64,000 nt of DNA from Streptomyces sp. NBC_00273 (lineage in GTDB: Bacteria > Actinomycetota > Actinomycetes > Streptomycetales > Streptomycetaceae). Positions within the stretch are counted from its first letter, which is position 1, and the number at the start of each line of letters is the position of its first letter. A program made the position numbers and the translations under genes. The stretch lies in assembly GCF_036178145.1 (NCBI RefSeq), contig NZ_CP108067.1, forward strand, positions 7,765,001 to 7,829,000. Reading direction: 5' to 3'. The notes below the pieces were generated by a model. That model did no database searches. It worked only from the letters and a program-made list of their open reading frames with translations, and was not told the origin of the DNA. Shown one piece after another: positions 60,088-64,000 of the stretch.

Positions 60088-61533
60088 GTGACCAATACGG
60101 ATTCGTTAAAGGAAACGCCGGCCACTGATGGGGGTGGCCGGCCGGGGCTCACACTTGCCGCGGTGAGTGTCGTGCAGTTCATGGTGTCTCTCGACCTCTC
60201 GGTCGTGAACGTCGGACTCCCGCAGATCAGGGAGAGCCTCGGCTTCAGCGAGGTGGGCCTGACCTGGGTGATCCACGCCTATGCCCTCACCTTCGGCGGG
60301 CTGCTCCTCCTGGGCGGCAAGATCGCCGACCTGTTCGGCCGTAAGCGGCTCGTGCTGATCGGCCTCGCCCTGTTCGGCCTCGCCTCCCTCGCCGGTGGTT
60401 TCGCGACGGAACCGGGGCATCTGGTGGCCGCCCGCGCCGCGCAGGGCATCGGGGCCGCCGCGCTGGCCCCGGCCGCGCTGGCGCTGCTGACCGGGACCTT
60501 CCCGTCCGGCCCGGAACGCGTGAAGGCGTTCGGTGTTTGGAGCGCGGTGAACGCCGCGGGCGCGGCCTTCGGCGTCCTCATCGGCGGTCTGCTCACCGAG
60601 TACGCCGGCTGGGAGTGGGTGATGTTCATCAACGTACCGATGGTCGTCATCGCACTGGCCCTGACCTGGCGCGGCATCGTCGCCGACGGGCCCAGCGGAG
60701 ACCGCGGCCGCCCGGACGTCCTGGGCGCCCTGCTCGCCACCGCCGGCATGAGCCTGCTCGTCTTCGGCGTCGTCCGCACCGACCAGTACCCGTGGACCTC
60801 GTCGACGACCCTCATGACGCTGGCCGCGGCCGTCGTCCTGCTGGCCGCCTTCCTCTACGTCGAGAAGAGCACCTCGCGCGACCCGCTGATCAGGCTGGGT
60901 CTGTTCACCCACCGCTCGGTCGTCGGCGCCAACCTCTTCATCCTCCTGCTCGGCGGCGCCATGTCGTCGGCCTTCTACTTCATCTCCCTCTACCTCCAGG
61001 GCGTGCTGGGGAGCGGCCCCGCCCTGAGCGGCGTTCAGTTCCTGCCCTTCGCGCTCGGCGTCGTCGCCGGGTCGGTTCTCGCCATCAAGCTGGGCGGCCG
61101 TCTCGCCCCCCGGATGGTGCTGGCCATCGGCGGCATGCTGACGGGCATCGGATTCGCCTGGTTCAGCCTGTTCACCGCCGACGGTTCGTTCGTCGCCGAC
61201 GTCCTGGGCCCGTCGATCCTCGCCAGCATCGGCATCGGGCTCTGTCTCGGCCCCATCGCCTCCCTCGCCACCGGCGGCGTCCCGGCCCACGAGGCGGGCG
61301 CCGCCTCCGCTCTGCTCAACAGCGCACGCCAGATCGGCGCCGCACTCGGCTTGGCGGCCCTGGGTACCGCCGCCAACGCGCGCACCGGGGACTCCGGCAC
61401 GCTGGAAGCCCTCACGGACGGCTACGCGCTCGGCATGACCATCGGCGCCGTGATCGTGGTGGTCGGCGTCCTCGTCGCACTCGTGGTGCTGCCCCGCACC
61501 GTCCCCGACACCGACGGAGCCGGGCAGCACTGA
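60088..61533 (+). CDS. MFS drug exporter, DHA2 (14-helix) family
   Basis: 481 aa with 14 predicted membrane helices. VVQFMVSLDLSVVNVGLPQI, GKIADLFGRKRLV and WVMFINVP are typical of DHA2 exporters. Likely exports the cluster product. GTG 60088, with AAGGA 10-15 nt upstream. Confidence 0.9.
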   Translation: MTNTDSLKETPATDGGGRPGLTLAAVSVVQFMVSLDLSVVNVGLPQIRESLGFSEVGLTWVIHAYALTFGGLLLLGGKIADLFGRKRLVLIGLALFGLASLAGGFATEPGHLVAARAAQGIGAAALAPAALALLTGTFPSGPERVKAFGVWSAVNAAGAAFGVLIGGLLTEYAGWEWVMFINVPMVVIALALTWRGIVADGPSGDRGRPDVLGALLATAGMSLLVFGVVRTDQYPWTSSTTLMTLAAAVVLLAAFLYVEKSTSRDPLIRLGLFTHRSVVGANLFILLLGGAMSSAFYFISLYLQGVLGSGPALSGVQFLPFALGVVAGSVLAIKLGGRLAPRMVLAIGGMLTGIGFAWFSLFTADGSFVADVLGPSILASIGIGLCLGPIASLATGGVPAHEAGAASALLNSARQIGAALGLAALGTAANARTGDSGTLEALTDGYALGMTIGAVIVVVGVLVALVVLPRTVPDTDGAGQH

Positions 61534-61966
61534 ACGCCGCGGTCGGCCGGCGGCCCCCACGCACATCCCACGTCGTCACCGGCCGGGCCGCCGGCCGGCG
61601 ACGACGGATGCCCGAGCCTCGGCGCCGCCCCGCGCGGGTTCGTCCTGCCGCAGCCCGGGGCGGCCGACCTGCGAAGTTCTGCGCGAAATAGAGCAGTCGT
61701 ACGGAGAATTCCATAAGAACGCTCTTCCGAGGCATATGTAAGATACATTCAGGATATGGCTCCATTAAGCCCCGATAGAGATTCTCGGCACGATGGCAGT
61801 TCGAGCGAAGAGCCGAGACGATATCCGCCGCTGCAGCTCAGGAGATTGCCATGAATGACGTGAGTTTCCGGTGTCGAGTCACCCGCCGCAGGGGAACGGC
61901 CGACCGGATCGCGGCACCGTGGCCCGTGCCACGTACCCGTCCGACGAGCAGCGCGTGGAGATTCGC
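61534..61966. other. Intergenic region before the flavin reductase
   Basis: About 430 nt. A 13-nt inverted repeat ATGTA-AGA-TACAT (61736-61748) overlaps a TAAGAT -10-like box (61739-61744), so a promoter/operator is possible. A short ORF (61851-61970) leads into the reductase. Confidence 0.4.
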
Positions 61967-61970
61967 ATGA
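61851..61970 (+). other. Possible 39-codon leader ORF
   Basis: ATG 61851 with AGGAG 6 nt upstream opens an Arg-rich 39-codon frame. Its stop overlaps the reductase start (ATGA at 61967-61970), which would couple translation. It has no family and may not be a functional protein. Confidence 0.35.
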
Positions 61971-62494
61971 TCCGAGCAGCGCGTACCCGAGCGGGAAACC
62001 GGATGCGCCCGGCCGGCGCCGACGGCCTGAAGTACCTGGCGGCACGCATGCGCACGGGCGTGGCCATCGCCACCGCCTTCGACATCGAGGCCCGGCCCTG
62101 GGGCGCGAGGTGCACCTTCCTGGCGACGGTGGCCGAAGAACCGCCCACCGTCATGGTGACCCTGCTCAGCGAAAGCCCCACGGCCCACGCGGCGCTCACC
62201 GCCGGCGAGTTCGCCCTCAACGTCCTTTCCCGGGGAGCCCGGACGGCCGCCGAGCTGTTCGACTCCGAGGCGCCCGACACCTTCGACCGCATCGACTGGA
62301 CCGTTCCGCGCGGAGCCACCGGGCCCCACCTGCGCGCCGACGCGCAGGTGGTGGCCAACTGCTCGATCATGGGCCACTCCTGCCACGGCGACGAGGTGAC
62401 GCTCTTCGCCGACGTGAGCCACGTCTTCCTCAAGCACCTCATGTGCCGCGAGCTGTTGGCCGCCGCACTGGCGGGCGCCGGCCTGACCGTCTGA
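61967..62494 (+). CDS. Flavin reductase-like protein
   Basis: 175 aa FMN-binding split barrel, HpaC type: MRTGVAIATAF, PPTVMVTLLSESPTAHAAL and FALNVLS. Such enzymes supply reduced flavin to a partner oxygenase. The neighbouring class A monooxygenase does not normally need one, so the partner is unclear. ATG 61967 has GGAG 6 nt upstream; a longer start at 61871 is possible. Confidence 0.8.
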   Translation: MIRAARTRAGNRMRPAGADGLKYLAARMRTGVAIATAFDIEARPWGARCTFLATVAEEPPTVMVTLLSESPTAHAALTAGEFALNVLSRGARTAAELFDSEAPDTFDRIDWTVPRGATGPHLRADAQVVANCSIMGHSCHGDEVTLFADVSHVFLKHLMCRELLAAALAGAGLTV

Positions 62495-63060
62495 TCCGTG
62501 CCCCGAGTGCCGTACCGCACGCGGGGCACGGCCGTGCGCCGGGGACGCCTCCGGTTCCACGGGACCGGAAGCGGAGATCCGCGGGCCCGGACGCGAACAC
62601 CATCCCGGCAGAACTGACCCTGCTCGGCGAGATGGTGTGTATTGTCAGTCAAACCGCGCTGTTTCGTTCCGCGCGCTGATGTACGCGGTGGCCCGTCCCC
62701 CACCGCGGCCCGCGCCGAGCAGGCGCGGATGGTTTCGTGACCCGTGTCACCGGTTTCCCTCCCGGGCCACCGGTCCACACCCCGTCAACCGAGCGGCATT
62801 CACCCGACCTCCGGGCAGCCTTCGTGCTCCCCTGCTCCGGGCCGGGCGTCCCGCCCGGCCCGCTCGCCGTCCACGGCCGCGGACCGAGCCGGAAGCGGTC
62901 GCCGGCCTCGGGCACCCCGAGGAACCGCCGGTCCCGGAGTCGGGCGCACTCGCGGCTGCTCGGAATCCGGTGCCTCCCGCCCGCGGTTCCGCCAGTCGGC
63001 CTGCGGTGAACTCCCGCTTCGCATTTGCCTTCTGACCTGTCGAGGAAAAGGACGTTCGCG
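62495..63060. other. Intergenic region before salicylate synthase
   Basis: 566 nt. A terminator lies at its start. An AT-richer patch near 62635-62665 may hold the promoter. No iron-box type operator is recognised. No gene seen. Confidence 0.4.
62496..62531 (+). terminator. Hairpin after the flavin reductase
   Basis: CCGTGCCCCG (62496-62505) pairs with CGGGGCACGG (62522-62531), 10 bp with a 16-nt loop, directly after the reductase stop. Confidence 0.65.
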
Positions 63061-64000
63061 ATGAACCAGTTCCCCAGGCACTACTTCGAGACGCGGCTGA
63101 GGCTGGTCTCGGACCCCCTGACCGCCGTCGCCCGCCTGGCCTCGTCCGGCCTGCACGCGGACTACGTGGTGTACGAGAACAGCGGTACGTGGTCCTACGC
63201 GGGCGGCTCCTTCGCCGAGATCACCCTGGACCGCACCGGCGCACGGCTGCGCCAACAGGAAGAAGTGTTGCTGCCGTGGGACGGCTGTCCGCTGAAACAG
63301 GTGCAGGACCTTCTCGATGCCGTACGGATCAAGGACTGGCGCGCCTACGGCTGGGCGGCGTTCGAGCTGTCGTACGCCAAGGACGGAGACGCGCGGCACA
63401 TCGGTGACCAGCGCCTTCTCCACCTCGTCATACCCCACACCGAAATCAGGATCGAGGACGGCGAGGCCCATCTGCGCTCCGCGGACCAGGCCACGCTCAC
63501 GGCCGCGCTGGACGCCCTGATGAAGGAGGGCGACGAACTGCGGACCGAACCGACCCCGGTGGACGTGCGGCGGGCCGGAGCGGACGCCTACCGCCGGTCG
63601 GTGGGTGCCGCGGTCGAGGCGATACGCGACCAGCACCTCCAGAAGGTGATCTTCTCCCGGGTGGTGCCGGTCGACTTCGAGGTCGACTTCGTCGGGACGT
63701 ACCTGGCGGGCCGGCGCGGCAACAACCCCGCACGTTCCTTCCTCCTCCGCCTCGGCGGCATCGAGGCGACCGGCTTCAGCCCGGAGATCGTCGCCCAGGT
63801 CGGCCCCGACGGACGCGTCGTCAGCCAACCCCTCGCCGGAACGCGGGCGTTGACCGGCGACCCGGCCGAGAACGAGCGCCTGCGCGAGGAGCTCCTCGCT
63901 GACCCCAAGGAGATATACGAGCACGCGATATCCGTGAAGGTCGCGTACGACGAACTGCTCGACGTGTGCGCCCCCGGCAGCGTCGACGTGGAAGAGTTCA
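63061..64000 (+). CDS. Salicylate synthase (MbtI/Irp9-like), partial
   Basis: First 313 residues of a chorismate-utilising enzyme, cut by the window end. GWAAFELSYA, KVIFSRVV with the lysine general base, and VSQPLAGTRAL match salicylate synthases (MbtI, Irp9, YbtS), which convert chorismate to salicylate through isochorismate. Anthranilate or aminodeoxyisochorismate synthases are less likely. AAAAGGA lies upstream of ATG 63061. Confidence 0.87.
   Translation, partial: MNQFPRHYFETRLRLVSDPLTAVARLASSGLHADYVVYENSGTWSYAGGSFAEITLDRTGARLRQQEEVLLPWDGCPLKQVQDLLDAVRIKDWRAYGWAAFELSYAKDGDARHIGDQRLLHLVIPHTEIRIEDGEAHLRSADQATLTAALDALMKEGDELRTEPTPVDVRRAGADAYRRSVGAAVEAIRDQHLQKVIFSRVVPVDFEVDFVGTYLAGRRGNNPARSFLLRLGGIEATGFSPEIVAQVGPDGRVVSQPLAGTRALTGDPAENERLREELLADPKEIYEHAISVKVAYDELLDVCAPGSVDVEEF

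Noticed and set aside
62495..63060. Siderophore-type iron regulation of salicylate synthase
   Set aside because: No iron-box palindrome is visible upstream, and no siderophore NRPS is in the window.

Overview
High-GC actinobacterial chromosome, almost certainly Streptomyces. The evidence is dense GC-rich genes with many GTG starts and ATGA/GTGA overlaps, characteristic Streptomyces proteins (DUF5999, FtsR, GarA-like FHA protein, small basic protein), and an rRNA operon end with a typical actinomycete 5S gene. Everything is read by eye; no database search was run.

Region 1 (1-1780): 3' part of a 23S rRNA, a complete 5S rRNA and a strong hairpin terminator.

Region 2 (1866-15829): a conserved core block matching the order of Mycobacterium tuberculosis Rv1822-Rv1832: CDP-alcohol phosphatidyltransferase, DUF881, small basic protein, DUF881, GarA-like FHA protein, FtsR-type MerR, DUF151 protein, ResR-type MerR, then glycine decarboxylase. 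Here it also carries a fused sugar nucleotidyltransferase, DNA polymerase IV and a PRC-barrel protein, and lacks gcvH. Glycine decarboxylase follows a tandem glycine riboswitch.

Region 3 (15859-35004): ordinary accessory chromosome. It holds DUF5999, a glutamate-cysteine ligase-like enzyme, a CPBP protein, a PhzF protein, a two-component system, a SnoaL-like secreted protein, a His-rich PadR regulator with a well-formed promoter/operator, an SRPBCC protein, three EamA transporters, a divergent MocR/flavoprotein pair with a palindromic operator, a LysR regulator and an isochorismatase-fold protein with an altered catalytic triad.

Region 4 (34981 to beyond 64000): a large, apparently undescribed biosynthetic gene cluster with three modules. 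(a) A minus-strand operon (40908-34981): SyrB2/CytC3-type Fe(II)/2-oxoglutarate halogenase, stand-alone carrier protein, type II thioesterase, stand-alone adenylation enzyme, KAS III-like protein with an altered active site and class III aminotransferase. It should make a carrier-bound chlorinated aliphatic amino acid. An antiporter and a LuxR regulator with a pseudo-receiver follow. (b) A plus-strand, largely translationally coupled module (44875-56406): esterase, fatty acyl-AMP ligase-like enzyme, transglutaminase-like protein, AurF-type di-iron N-oxygenase, mini carrier protein, amino acid:[carrier protein] ligase, nitronate monooxygenase-like protein, alpha/beta hydrolase, second carrier protein, phosphopantetheinyl transferase and two near-identical alpha-oxoamine synthases separated by a decayed copy of the transferase gene. 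(c) A tailoring/export module (56709-64000): PrnB-like haem enzyme, FAD monooxygenase, O-methyltransferase-like protein, MFS exporter, flavin reductase and salicylate synthase cut by the window end.

Together these suggest a chlorinated, N-oxidised product built from carrier-tethered amino acids by alpha-oxoamine condensation, possibly with a salicylate-derived part. The product is not identified.
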